Part shown: one piece after another, positions 1-12,135 of the stretch | Position numbering within the stretch: the first letter of the stretch is position 1 | Layout: each line of letters starts with the position of its first letter | From: Rallus limicola | Lineage: Eukaryota; Chordata; Aves; Gruiformes; Rallidae | Direction: 5' to 3' | DNA: 64,000 nucleotides | Assembly: GCA_022605955.1 (NCBI GenBank) | Contig: JAKCOZ010000003.1 | Coordinates: forward strand, 62,149,439-62,213,438 | Translations under genes and position numbers: made by a program | The notes under the pieces: generated by a model | The model's input: only the letters and a program-made list of their open reading frames with translations | The model's database searches: none | What the model was told of the DNA's origin: nothing

Positions 1-47
1 CTTTCAAGGTCCTTCCAACTCCTAACACTCTGTGATTCTGTGATTCC
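1..47 (+). mobile_element. CR1 LINE 3' tail
   Basis: This is the final bases of a CR1 element, ending CTGTGATTCTGTGATTCC, the short tandem 3' tail typical of avian CR1. The body of the element lies left of the window. Confidence 0.75.
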
Positions 48-242
48 ATGAAATAAGGGGGAGCAGCTGCCCCACAGAGGAAGATTCAGGCCTGCCAGGG
101 GGGAGATCTGAGCTGTCACTGTCAGACTTGGGAGTTGCTGCACATCCAGAAAGTTAATGGAGAAAAGCAATCTTCACGAGCTGGGGACACTAACACCCTT
201 CTGCCCCTGCCTCAGACATCTGCATGGGGAAGTGTGAGAATC

Positions 243-894
243 TGTCAGGCAGAGAAGGACCTGGGGGTGTTGAGTGACTGCAGACTGAATGTGAGGCAGC
301 AGTGTGCCCAGGTGGCCAGGAGAGCCAATGGCATCCTGGCTTGTGTCAGAAACAGCATGGCCAGTAGGTCTGGGGAGGTGATTGTGCCCCTGTACTCAGC
401 ATTGGTGAGGCTGCACCTCGAGTGCTGTGTCCAGTTCTGGGCTGCTCCCCATAAGAAGGACATTGAGGTGCTGGAGCGAGTCCAGAGAAGGGCAACCAGG
501 CTGGGGAAGGGGCTGGGGGGCAAATCCTGTGAGGAGCAGCTGAGGGAGCTGGGGATGTTCAGCCTGGAGAAGAGGAGGCTGAGGGGAGACCTTATCACTG
601 CCTACAACTACCTGACAGGAGGGTGCAGAGAGGTGGGTGATGGTCTCTTTAGCCAGGTGACAGGTGACAGGACAAGGGGGAATGGCACAAAGCTGCCCCA
701 GGGCAGGGTCAGATTAGATGTTAGGAAAAAATTTTTCACTGAAAGAGTTGTGAGGGACTGGAACAGGCTGCCCAAGGAGGGGGTGTGTTTAAAAAAAGGG
801 CAGATGAGGTACTTGGGGATCTGGTTTAGCTTAGGATGGGAATGGTTGGACTCAATGATCTTAAAGGTCTTTTCCAACCTTGTGACTCTGTGAT
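243..894 (+). mobile_element. CR1 LINE, 3' part with open RT frame
   Basis: This is the 3' part of a CR1 non-LTR retrotransposon: the C-terminal end of the reverse transcriptase frame plus the 3' UTR-like tail. The frame stays open for over 200 codons and contains the CR1 hallmarks [32 protein letters not shown] and [10 protein letters not shown]. It ends near TGTGACTCTGTGATTTTTTT. The open frame and low decay suggest a relatively young, 5'-truncated copy. Closely related copies lie in opposite orientation at 30871-31540 and 53881-54353. The block at 125-242 just upstream is open in the same frame, but I do not recognise it as CR1. Confidence 0.9.
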
Positions 895-1109
895 TTTTTT
901 GAGGGGAAAGTGACTTTTCAGGCCAGGAGGCCAGTGCCTGTGTAGACAAATAACCCAGAAAGACTAATCTGAGTCTCTGCCTCTTAGATCCCATTTATTG
1001 TTTACAAAGAGGTCCCACAACAAGCCACAGGCAAAGCAGAAATATTAAGGCCTTCCTTGTTTCAGTGCCATATAAAAAGATAAACTGTAAACAGACGTTT
1101 AAGAAAATT

Positions 1110-2285
1110 AACTTTAAGGACCATGGGCCAGAATGCTGAGAAAAGACAGATATATGCAACTCTGCAAGGCCTGATGAAATTCAACCTAGGGTGCTCAAGG
1201 GAGCAGCTGAAGCAATCTCTGAATCATTAGCAGTTATCTATGAAAACTAGAAGACAGGAGAGGTCTCAGAGGATAGGAACAGGGTAAAAATGCCCCAGGA
1301 AACTCAAAACATGGTGAGTTTTGAAGGATAGGTTAAAGGACTGAGGACCAGTCAGCCTAATGCTGAACTCTGAGAGCTGGAACAGTGTTAAGCCATCCAT
1401 ATGTATGCACAGGATAAGAAGATAAGGAGGAGTGAATATGGGCTTGTCAGGGAAAGGTCTTGTCAAAATTTATTTCCTTCCTTGGCACATAATGGGTCTA
1501 AAGGATTAGAGGGAAGAAGTAGATGTGATTTACCTTTAATTTTATAAGGCTTTTGGCATACTTCCTGTGATGTTTTCAGAAAGAAGCTAAGAAAAGGAGG
1601 TCTGGATAGAGTTACTATGAAGTGGATGAGTGACTGAAAATGAACTTTCTAGAGTTATAATCAGTGATTTCCTGAAAACTTGGGGGAACATCTTTAGATG
1701 GTTCAGAAGGGACTGTGAACATCTTTAGACAGACACAAGGGACCGTCCTGGGTCCCGTTCCATTCAATATTTCCATTAGTCAGTTGCATAGTGGATTGCA
1801 AAAGACACAGAATATTTGCAGATGACAGTTTAGAGACAGAGGATTCTGTTAGGATCAGGGCTCAAAGTTGTCATGACAAACCAGAGGCGTAGCCTGAAAA
1901 CGATAAGGTGTGGTGTGATAAAGACAAGAGCAGAGGGACACAGACAGGAAGGAGAGAGCATCTAAACACCTACAAACTAAGGATTCTCTGTCTAAGTGAC
2001 AGCAGAGCAGAACAGGATCAGAGGCTGGTGCGGGAATCAGCAATGTGACATTGCTGGAAGGGTGGGGGAACTAGAAGAACCCTTTCCACATGTGTTAAGA
2101 GGCATCTAGCAAGTAAGACACAGTAGGTAATTACTCCAGTCAGTACTGATGAAGACAGCCAGACTGCTCAATCTCATTTTGAAGAAGGGACATAAGGAAC
2201 GACAACACAGCATCTGTGATGGCATGAGGGGAAGAAGGGCCATTCTCAAGGCCTCTACCAATTCTCATTTCTGTGATTCTTGAAC
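1110..2285 (+). mobile_element. Ancient, decayed CR1-type LINE
   Basis: Scattered stretches match the CR1 reverse-transcriptase DNA in the right order. They include a lead-in near 1180-1260, a 'cttgtcagggaaaggtcttg' block at 1442, a 'taaggcttttggca' block near 1546 and a 'ggtcccgttccattcaatat' block near 1752 with 'ttgcagatgacag' near 1816 (the D-D active-site region). It ends in a 'ctgtgattcttg' tail near 2272. Many stops and indels are present, so this is an old fossil, not a functional copy. Confidence 0.55.
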
Positions 2286-5200
2286 AGTTCCCTGGTTCCA
2301 GAAAGGAAGGTTCAGTTTGATTTTAAATTCAGTCTCACTTCTCAAGAGTTTAGTGCACGTCATGTTCATGCAATAAATGATTGCTTCATTTACTGTAATA
2401 CCTGAGACTGCTTTATATGGCAGATTAGTCTTTTCAATGTGAGTAAAAGCTGATGGAGAGATATAAATAAAAATTACTGTGATTTACATACATGTATAAT
2501 CTTAAAACTAAAGTCATTGAACATTTCTTTGATCTTAAAATCTATGTTGTCTTCTAAATGCAAATGTTTCAGCTATGACAGTCATCTGCAGATAAGAGAG
2601 CTGCTAAGTGAATGAGGGTTCCCAGTGCTATTCTGTCCTTTTTAGAAAAATTCACTGACTTTTTACAGTAAAAACATGCAATAAGACAGGATGGATCAGC
2701 TCAATGTGCTTAGGAAGTAAACTTGCCCCCAAGACAAAAGCCATTAAAGAGATAAGGTCTGCAAGGACTAACTTCTTCTAAAGGTGAGACAGTAATATCT
2801 AAATACGTGGCTCTACTGTTTGTATTAGAGAGGAAATGCTTTAGAGTGCTGATGAATGTCAAAATGCTCAAAGATCCTAATGTCTTCCAGTCAGTTTGAG
2901 CTTCCTTCATCTCTCTTACATGTTCAATGCGCAACTCTGACCTAAGGTACTCCCTGACCTCCTATCTGAAGTAGGAGTAGGGATTTACTCAGACATCTCC
3001 TGACTTTACCTACTGTCTTTTTGTGCAACACAGCTTTCCTGATAAAAACATTCCACTTAGGAGGGTCAGGGTTGCTGGTAGGCTTGGTAACAGTAGATAC
3101 ATACTGAAATGAAGGCAGCTGCTTCATCTACAATGATGTTAGGCAGCATCCAAAGCAGCTAGCTTGGCAGGACAGTACCTTACCCCACAAGGATGCAGGA
3201 GGAAGAACTCTTCAGCCTACTGCTGCAACAACAAAAGTATCCTAAAACACACTGAAACAGATGACACAGCACAGCAATGCCTGGGTTATCCTGGAGCAGC
3301 CCTAGACCCCAGCCTGTCAGTCACAGCTGTCCTGGGCATGAGGCTGGCTGATGGCTTTATTCATGGGTACCAGCAAATACAACAGAGACATTTGCTCCTG
3401 CTACAGGCAGTAGCAGGAACTTCCCTTCTAAAAATTTTGCAAACGCCTTCTCTCGTTTTAGCAGCATATGGCTACTTGCAAGTTTTGCTACAAATATTTC
3501 TGGGGTTTTCTTTCCCAAAGTCCATGAAAACTTCCTGATTGTCAAGGGAAAACAGTTACATGTGTTCAGCAGCAATGAGAACATACTAAAATAAACTCCT
3601 ACATCACTTGTAGCCCTATAAACATTCTTCTTCTGAAAATCACTTCTCTCCCTACAGCTAGATCAAGTGCCCTCCACCTTGATGGCATTTTCCTGGAAGC
3701 TGAAGCTGCAGCCACCATCTCTTGAACACCAGTGAACTCACGAACCCAAGATGAGCAAGCAGGAGCAAAGAATCAGGGCCATTGCATCACTGTGTTTGCA
3801 CAGCACCCACAAATTTGGGGTGCAGAAAAAAGGCGTCAAGTCTCTCACCAAAGACTACATTCAGTGATACTGGGAAGGACTCAGCACCAACCTGAGCAGA
3901 AAGTACAGCCGTGGGAGCACCACTGTTGTAGGGCAAAGGGCCAGCCTGGGGCTTGAGCATCACTCGTGCTTCAGACTCTGATTTATCTGGAGGAAGCAGA
4001 GCTCGGTTATAAATAGCACTGGATAAGGCTGGCTTTACTTTCAGTTTGTTTTCTTCCTGCTGGGATCCTGCTTTGTACGGTGTTTCACCAGGAATCTGTT
4101 TGCTTATTCCCCTCACAGCACTTCCCACTGCATTTATTAGGCTGGCATGTTAACAGGTGAGGAGCGAGGGAGCAGACATTAGACTCTCACCTGTTTGCCC
4201 CACCAGTGGCCATGTTCCATGCCAGACACAGCATGCAGCTGAGGGTTGGTGCCAGAGGCAGGCAAAGCTCAGGGGTATTAACCAATTGCAATTCACAGCT
4301 CTTGGTTTCAATTCTGACTGTGCTCATCGAACACCATTTCCAATTTACAGATGAAATATGAAGTTCTCTGCTCCACACGCAGGGGAAGCAGACATGCTCG
4401 GCAGGCAGGCTTCCATCCAAATCCCCAAGCTGTCTGATGCTGCTAAATCAGAGACAGCATCTGTAATGTGCCTGACAGAAGGTTCCCATCATCTCAGGAC
4501 TGAGCAGGCTTGCAGCAGGGACAGGGCGAGATAGGCCCAGGGCCTGCTTGGTGTTGAGGGACTCAGGTACCTCACTGAGCTGTAGCAGCTCACTGGGGCA
4601 CCAGGGGTGGGAGGAGGGTGGGAGCCATGGCCAGCCCAAGCTCCCCTCTCCTCTCTATCGTTCTCTACACATTGATGCCCGGCTTGCCTCTAGCTCTGTC
4701 CTTATCACTTTCATCTATTTTATCCTCTTCAGAGAAGCACTCACAGGCTGCATCAGTGCCATTAAGACCCATCTGGTCCATACGCTTTCTACATCTATTT
4801 TGAAGATCCAGCAGTTGCATTTCATAAGAGAGCAAAGAAATAACTGTTTTGACTAAGATACAACATGGTTTCCTGATTTCTATTAAATATTTAGTTAACA
4901 TTTGTGTCTGCGGTAAAGCAGTAGAACAGGATACGAAGATCCAAGCAACCAAATAAAGGCATTACATCTCTGCCCTTTTAAACACCAGGCTAACATTTTC
5001 CAGCTTCCCAAGACCTTCAGGGAGTCTTAAATTTTCTAAGTGAAGTTTTCTCCACAAGTTGTACCACCAGTACAACTTACAGGCAACGAAAATGACTTTT
5101 GCTTTGCTTGCAGACACAAGACAAAACCCAACAAACCAACCTGAAAACCCACAATAAGATGGTTTGGATCTGAAGTAAAAGGAAAAGGATGGAGAAGAAC

Positions 5201-5956
5201 AATACAGCACTAGAGGAGAATCTATTTAGCAAGCAGCAGTGACAGCAGAAGGCAGAAAGTAAGTTCAGCATCCATATGAAGTACAGAGGGAAAATCTGCA
5301 TCAAAGCAGGAGAAACTCCTTTTCAGACAAACGTTAAACGATCTGCAAGGCATGCTTTGCAAGAGAATTTCTAACCCACAAGAATCCATACTCAAGGCAC
5401 AATTTAAAAATAACCAGCTACAGAAACTAAATCTCCAGAAGGTACAGCCTGATACCATCTCAAAACCTATAACCCTGGAGTTAAAAGATCGCGGATTTTG
5501 TTCATTATTGTCAAAGATACTTAGGAAGAGGCATTTAGACACTTACCTTGCCTAACCTTAAAGTGGCTCAAAAAGTGTCCAAGAGGTTTTGAACAAGGTG
5601 CTAACATTCTGCAAAAGGTTTTATCTGGCATTCACTTTCTACCACCTCCACCAAGCCACCTCCACCAAGCCCAAAGCTTCCAGGTGACTTTTTGTGGCTC
5701 AGCAGAGCTTTTCCAAACGAAGGTGAAACTTGACTCTGTGTGAGATGGGATTTCCTCCAGCATGGCTGTGACTCTGCAGTGAGGTCTCCCAGTGACTAAG
5801 GACTACCAGAAAGGTGCTGATTTTGGCCCTGTTTTCTACAGCAAGCCTGCCCACACTCCCCTCCAGCAGAAGGTAAGGGAGCAAACAAATGACAGATATG
5901 TCAGCCACTCTGTGCTGCAGTGAGGAGCACAGTATTACATGATGAAATCATAGATA
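2286..5956. other. Intron or downstream sequence, one unassigned open frame
   Basis: No recognised repeat or DNAI1 exon. The only coding-like stretch is a minus-strand frame at 4665-4952, discussed in the findings. A short tandem 'cacctccaccaag' pair lies at about 5643-5670. Confidence 0.5.
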
Positions 5957-6163
5957 GCATCACAGAACCACTGAGTGGTTTGGGTTGGAAGGGACCTCAA
6001 AGCCCACCCAGTCCCACACCCCTGCCATGGGCAGGGACACCCTCCACCAGACCAGGTTGCCCAAAGCCCCATCCAGCCTGGCCTGGCCTGGCCTGGCCTT
6101 GAACTGAGGGGGCAGCCACAGCTTCTCTGGGCAGCCTGTGCCGGGCCCTCACCAGATCCTCAA
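5957..6163 (-). mobile_element. CR1 LINE 3' end
   Basis: This is an antisense CR1 3' end. It starts at 'catcacagaaccactgagtgg' with 'ttgggttggaagggacctca' and continues through the 'ggcagggacaccctccacc' block to 'gggcagcctgtgccgggccct'. It contains an expanded CCTGG run (about 6076-6100) inside the 'ccatccagcctggcc' segment. Confidence 0.88.
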
Positions 6164-9100
6164 CTACTTCTGCAACAGCCTGTTACTGGTCATAGAGTTC
6201 AGTTGAGGACTGCACCTAAGGACTGCTCCAGCAAGGAAGCCAATGACAGACTGAGGTCACTGGACCCCAAATAAAGCCTGGCTGGCCCATGGATACCCCT
6301 CCTGCTCCTCTATACTTCTGGTGAGGCTACAACAGCCTCCTTTTCTCCTGGGACGTCAGAGGTTAGTTAGACTCTGCCTTGTTTGCACTATGCCAGGTAG
6401 GCCAGGCAGTGTGGGTAGCAAGAAAAAAGCAGTAGAAAGCCAGGGCTGGAGAGGAAGGTCCTCTGTACAGATACTGCACTGACATAAGAGATACAGTTTG
6501 CTTGCATTACTTTAGAGGTTTTGTTCTAAACTATCCTCACGGTCAAGTTTCTGCTCTATTAGCCCTTCAGGCTACATCCTCCCACTTGCCAGCTCACATC
6601 CTGATGCTCCTCATCTCTATTTTGGGTCCAGTCTTCCTGGTTTTGGGTCTCTGCTGCTCTTCTTTCTTCTCCAGATGTCGGTTTCTACTCTAGAGTTACC
6701 CCCTAATAGTAACCTCAAAGAGCTGAATGAGTCTTTTTCACAGAACTACCCCCCATAAACACCTATTTTCCACTCCTTAGCAGTGAAGGCAACAGGAAGG
6801 ACACTGAGCCTCTTCTGAGACAGCTGATTTTCATTCTGACCTTGATAGCAACCTTCTGTCTTTTCTTTTTCTTTTATTTCCTTTGCATCAAACTCTTTGT
6901 TTGCCTGAAGCCAAAGGAACAAAATATTATGTGAAGCAGTAACATCTCAGAGGCAATGCAAGCTGCAAAATCTGTTTGTCTGACTGCAGATGACAGATTT
7001 AGGAGACTGCCTGTCATCAGAAACAAAACAATGTGCTGGTGTGACAGTGGATTATCAACAAAATGCTTTTTCCTCTCCTAAGTGCAGTGAATACAATCAG
7101 CTTCCTGGAAAGGTCTCTTTTTCTTTTGTGGAGCTGTGCCCAGCAACATGGAGTGGGGTGGAGAACAGCAGGTCATGCTGACTTTAAAGGGATTCTGTAA
7201 CTGAACTTGTTTACTTCCATCAGCAAAAAAAAAAAGGAAGACCTCAGTGAGTCTGGGGTGGCTTCACGAACTTCTGAGACTCGCCGCAGACTTATGTAAA
7301 CACTTAGATTGGAACACACAAAGTAGAGATGGAGGAAGGATCAGACAATTACGAGGCAGTCTCCAGTGAGCGAGTCGTAGGTGTGTTTTATCTGGTTCAC
7401 ATTTGAGACAGGGGCTTCCACAAGATCTACTGGGAAACTACTCGGCAAGCTGTCAGTCCCTCTACTTTCTTTTGACAGTTTGCAGTCTGTTGCTGTCCTG
7501 CTTTGTCCTTTTTCTCCTAACCATGAGCATCACATTTAACTGGAATGGCATTTGGTGAAGAATTAGCAAACAGTGGCCAGTCTTTCTACTCCTATGTATG
7601 AATACAAGGCAGAAAAGAATTCTTCCAGGATGCCATCTAAGCTCCATAGTAGCAGCTCTTCAGGGAGGCCAGATCAGCTGCAGTAAATTAACAGTGAACC
7701 AAGCTGCTTTTCTAACCCATTATTTCTCCATCACATTTCCAAACCAGGCTGTGCACATGGGCCAGCCTGACACAGCTGAAATTTGCTCTAAGCACACCCA
7801 TAAGAAATGTTCCCTTTGCAAATTTTAGGCTCAACACTCTGCAGTGGGAATTTAGTCAATAATTTTGATGGTGAGCAAGTAAAAAAAAAAAAATAAATGT
7901 TTCCAAACCTCTGCAGCAGTAATGGCTCTGCAAGAGTCCCAGAAACAAGCACAAATAAAGTCCTTTTCGTTTGATGTGAAAGTGAGCTGGAAGCACCCAG
8001 TGGAAACAAATCTGTTGAATAAGATGTGTTTTACGAGGAAAATATAACAGCTGAAACAAATGTTGACACAGCAGATAGTTTCAGTTATCAATTCTTGTTT
8101 CTGAACTGCTCCAACGTCCAAATGCTTCAAACCTGAAATACTCGGTACATCCCAGTGATGAAAGGTAAGAACAAGAGCACTCTTCTCAGCTGTAAACAAA
8201 CCCTAATCATCATCTTTTGGAAGGAAGGGAGAAAGTAAGAACAAAGCTCAAAGGCTGGTGAAGGGAGAGGCTCTTTAGGCTCTTTGCTGTGAGCCCCTTC
8301 CCAGCAGGCTGCCACTGCTCCCCAGAGGAGACTGCTCTGCATGCCAAAACCCAGTCAAGCTGTCCTCCTTTGGCCACCTTCACTAACAACCAGAGCCAAG
8401 CCCCAGGACTGAGCTGCTCGCCCAGGAACTTGCACTCTGGAGCGCTCACTGGGAGTGTGGACTGTTCTGCTCTCTATTTGGAGCATTATTTTGATTGAAG
8501 TGCTGACTAGATTAACCCCGCACAGGCTTTGGCCTAGCAGAATGTGACACTTCTGACACAGTTTCCAGGGGCTGATTCCTTTTAAATAGGTGTTGGCAGC
8601 CAGAGGCAAAGGCCTGAATTTGCTGACCTGGCAGACTATTTCTAGTTCCTGTCAGACCTAAGGTTTCTGCAGTATATTGGCTGCATTGCATTGCACACAT
8701 ATACATTCACATGTCTGTGTAGGTGTCTGTTCTTTTCTAGCTTTGGGTCTTAATCACTTGATTGTAAGGAATCAGAAATGTGTAATTTAAAACAAGCCAG
8801 AATTTCCCATTATTTACAATGTTGCAGCACATAATACATGGAAGATAATAAATCTATAAGAAGCCATTTCCAAATCTATAAGAAACCATTTCCATGCTCT
8901 TTAAAAATATGGGAGTCATATCAGGCAGAAAAACTTATTCTAAGGTAACAGAATTAGAAAATTCATATTATTCTATTTTTCTCTTAATAATGGGCTATGT
9001 TATATCAGCTTTGTTTTACTCAAACTTACTGAGATATTACTAAGTCACTGAAGATGCAATGGCCCAAAAAAAGAACCGTCAGACTGCTTTACTCACTTCT

Positions 9101-9348
9101 CATTTTGCTTCCATTGTCAAAGGACTGTATTGTTTAAAAAGGAAGGAGAGAGGAAGTCCAGAGAACAAAGGCTCCTAATTGTTTGGGAGAACTTTGTTAC
9201 TTTTTCTAATTAGTCTTCAAAGTCATGGGCTTGCATTCTCTACAAAGTCAGGACGGCACAGGGTGCTCTAGACAAGGACAGGCTTCAGACTAGTTGGGGT
9301 GTTGCTGGGAGAGCAGCCCAGAGAAGGGTGTTGGGGTGTTGCTGGGAG
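6164..9348. other. Unannotated intron sequence
   Basis: Short open frames on both strands without recognisable similarity, A-runs near 7225 and 7881, and the 22-bp duplication at 8850. Nothing else seen. Confidence 0.5.
8850..8893. repeat. 22-bp tandem duplication
   Basis: Two adjacent 22-bp copies of AAATCTATAAGAAGCCATTTCC (second copy with A for G at one position). Confidence 0.9.
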
Positions 9349-10024
9349 AAGGACTAGGGGCTGCTGATCGATGACAAGATGAACATGAGCTGGCAAAGTG
9401 TGCTAGCAGCTCAGAGGGCCAACCATGCCCTAGGCTGCATCAAGAACAGCATGGCCAGCAGGTCAAGGGTGGTGATCCTGCCACTCTGCTCTGCTCTTCT
9501 GAGACCCCACTGCATCCAGCTCTGTGCCCCCAACATAAGAAGGATGTGGACCTGTTGGAGCAGGTCCAGAGGAGGGTCACAAAGATTATCAGAGCGCTGG
9601 AGCACCTCTGCTATGAAGACAGGCTGAGAGAGTTTGCCTTGTTCAGCCTGGCGAAGAGAAGACTCCAGGGAGATCTAATTACAGCCTATTGATAGCTAAA
9701 GGGGTCCTACAGGAAAAGTTGGAGAGTGGCTGTTCATCAGGGAGTGTAGTGACAGGACAAGGGGCAATGGCCTCAGTCTGAAATAGGGTAGGTTTAGCTC
9801 AGATGTTAAGAAGAAATTCATTACTATGAGGGTGGTGAGGCCCTGGCACAGGCTGCCCAGAGAGGTTGTGGAAGCCCCCTCCCTGGCAGGGTTCAAGGCC
9901 AGGCTGGATGGGGCTTTGGGCAGCCTGGTCTGGTGGAGGGTGTCCCTGCCCATGGCAGGGGGTTGGGACTAGATGATCATTGAGGTCCCTTCTAACCCAA
10001 AGCATTCTGTGATTCTATGAGTCT
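9349..10024 (+). mobile_element. CR1 LINE, 3' part
   Basis: This is a sense CR1 copy, from the coding end ([12 protein letters not shown] segment around 9445) through the 'gacaggacaaggggcaatgg' block near 9751 to the tail 'cattctgtgattctatgagtctat'. The frame is broken by several stops. Upstream, 'ggggtgttgctgggaga' occurs twice (about 9295 and 9333), a small duplication at its 5' edge. Confidence 0.88.
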
Positions 10025-11887
10025 ATCTTTGAACTAAATATAAATATATGTATCTCATATAAATAATATGAGAAACAAAGCACCACTTTCTAGAACAATT
10101 TAATGCTGAGCGAGGAGTACAGAGAGTCCTTCTTCCATCGAACACAGAGAAAATTTTTTCTAAACCTTTAAGCTGATATTGACAAATGCCTCCAGTCCAG
10201 ATCTTTCCAACAGAAGTACAAACTTTCCTGAATGCTTTTCAATCAACATTAAATACTCTTGCTCACTAGTTTTATAGAAAGTAAAAACTGTAAAGTTTAC
10301 TAAAAAATGGGTACTTTATTGGAGGAAAAAAAATAGAATGATTCTCAGCACTCAGCCATGAGAAATAAAGGGGCTTCTCATACCTACATCTACATGAGGT
10401 AGTTTCTCACCTTTTCAGAGCTGTCTCCTTAGAAAGCCTAATGATTATTTTCACCTCTGAGACACATTGTTGACAAGTGGTACACAGAGACCTTTCTCTA
10501 AAAACCCAGTACAGACTGCTGGTTCTGCTGAACTTACCTGCTTGTGGTCTGTAGGGATGAGGCCACTAGATACACTCTTTAAGCATGTTTGTCCTTTGTC
10601 CTTCCCAATATCATCTGAGGCACAGATGAAATTAAATTTTGGTGTCTGTAATGTGTTGTAATAACCGTTGAATTCCTGTAGGGGGGGGGAGGGGGGGCTG
10701 TATGTGTGTGTGTGTGTGTGTGTATGCACACATGCCTGTGCATGCGTGCCTGACTCATCTGCACTGTGGTAACAACCCACAGGGGAAGGGGGAATACCAT
10801 GTTAACTTGTAGGAAGGGCTCAGAATGTTAGCTAGGGGAAAAGCTCTGGACAGACAAGCAGCAAATATAAAATTCAGGTCTCCTCTGAAATGTTACATTT
10901 GCATAACCTCTCTGTTTATAGCAAGCACCAGTCTTGCTCTTGGCATATTCCCCATTCATCTACAGTCCCATCAGGATCCCTTGATTTCTTGGACTTTTAT
11001 TGGAAAATACAGCAACAAGGAGGTAGTGCTGGGGGACAATCCATGCATGGCACATGCCAAAGTACAAGGAACACTGGTGGTGCACCTAGAGCTACAACTG
11101 CATTAAATAGCTTAAATCAGACAACAGCAGCAGTTGACCTGAAGCCCAGGCTAGCAAACCACATACACTTCCCTGCACCTCAGCAGGCTCATACAGACCA
11201 CTCTGAAATATAAGCTGCCAAGCTTTTACTGCTATAAATGAGATCAGAAGTGCATATACCTTCCAGTGCTTCAGTCTTAACTCAGATTACATTGCAGACA
11301 TAACTATAAAGTTATCAGGATGTAGCAACATACTCACTCCAGAGTTTCAAAATATTACCCATCTGGTGGCTCCCTGTGACAGATGCCATAGTAGCATTAC
11401 TTTAAGAGCATTACCTGCACATCCCAATTCTTAATTCACCAGAATACATCAAGGTCAACTACAAGGTAGTGTCTTGAATCCCAGTGGCAGCTCATTCCAC
11501 AGGCAGCTGTCCCTGGGTTTATTGTGCCCCAGAGAGCTCTCTTTTAGGGCTGATATACACCTTTTACACGCCACTTACATTGCATGCTGGTATATGCAGA
11601 GGACATTAGTACCTTCTCAAACCGAAGTCTTTAATAATAATGAAAGCTAAGTAGAAATAATTCTTTATAGCAAAATTTTGCTCATGTTTAGTTCCTGTTG
11701 GGGACCAAGGAGCCATGCAATTACTTTGCCTTTCTGCACATTTCAAAATTAGCTCGAATTAAAACCTAATAATCAATTGCTAGTACATGTATTAAGCCAA
11801 CACCTTTCACCATACATAGTTTTTTCCTGCTATGCCCAAAATCAGCCCAATTAAAAGCCCAGTCAGAGGAAAGAAATGCAATGTTAC
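10025..11887. other. Unannotated intron sequence
   Basis: AT-rich at its left edge, then the G-run/(TG)n tract. The exon that should follow the DNAI1 exon at 11888 was searched for here and not found. Confidence 0.5.
10681..10723. repeat. G-run plus (TG)n
   Basis: G9-A-G7 (10681-10697) is followed by (TG)10 at 10703-10722 and further alternating purine-pyrimidine to about 10750. It has potential for non-B DNA structure. Confidence 0.95.
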
Positions 11888-12135
11888 CTGCCACACTGGC
11901 TCCGTGTGCTTTCCTGACTTAGCACTACTCTTGTAGCTGGGCTGGGTGGTTGCTTTCTTCACATTGTAGATGGCCACGTTGCCATCATAGAAACCCACTG
12001 CCACAAGGTAGGGGTAGTCGTTATGGAAGTCCAAGCACATGACGCCACTGTCACTGCTGAAGGCATACTCTGGGAAGGAGGGGTTCTTCATCGTGTAGAG
12101 CAGGAGCATGCCCTGGCCCTGCTTCATGAAGTCAT
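11888..12135 (-). CDS. DNAI1: DNAI1 exon: WD-repeat blades
   Basis: This 248-bp exon enters in phase 1 and leaves in phase 0. The acceptor is ctttttttag and the donor CAG|gtaaca. It starts (Y)[20 protein letters not shown] and runs through [23 protein letters not shown] and [19 protein letters not shown] to [13 protein letters not shown]. The SGVMCLDFH...[17 protein letters not shown] pattern is a classic WD-like blade of dynein intermediate chains and matches vertebrate DNAI1 closely. It is the longest and best-conserved exon here. The apparent open frame extends past both splice sites, but those extensions are intronic. The following exon (VKW..., the next blade) was looked for in 1-11887 and not seen. 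Confidence 0.96.

Noticed and set aside
8127..8609. Several overlapping frames on both strands and an 'aaaagatgatgatt' stretch that hinted at the DNAI1 QKDD segment.
   Set aside because: The reading frame does not give the expected WQKDD residues and no acceptor precedes it.
10390..10460. Two AG|GTGA sites (near 10412 and 10454) that could start the missing VKW exon.
   Set aside because: Translation gives unrelated residues and reaches stops within a few codons.
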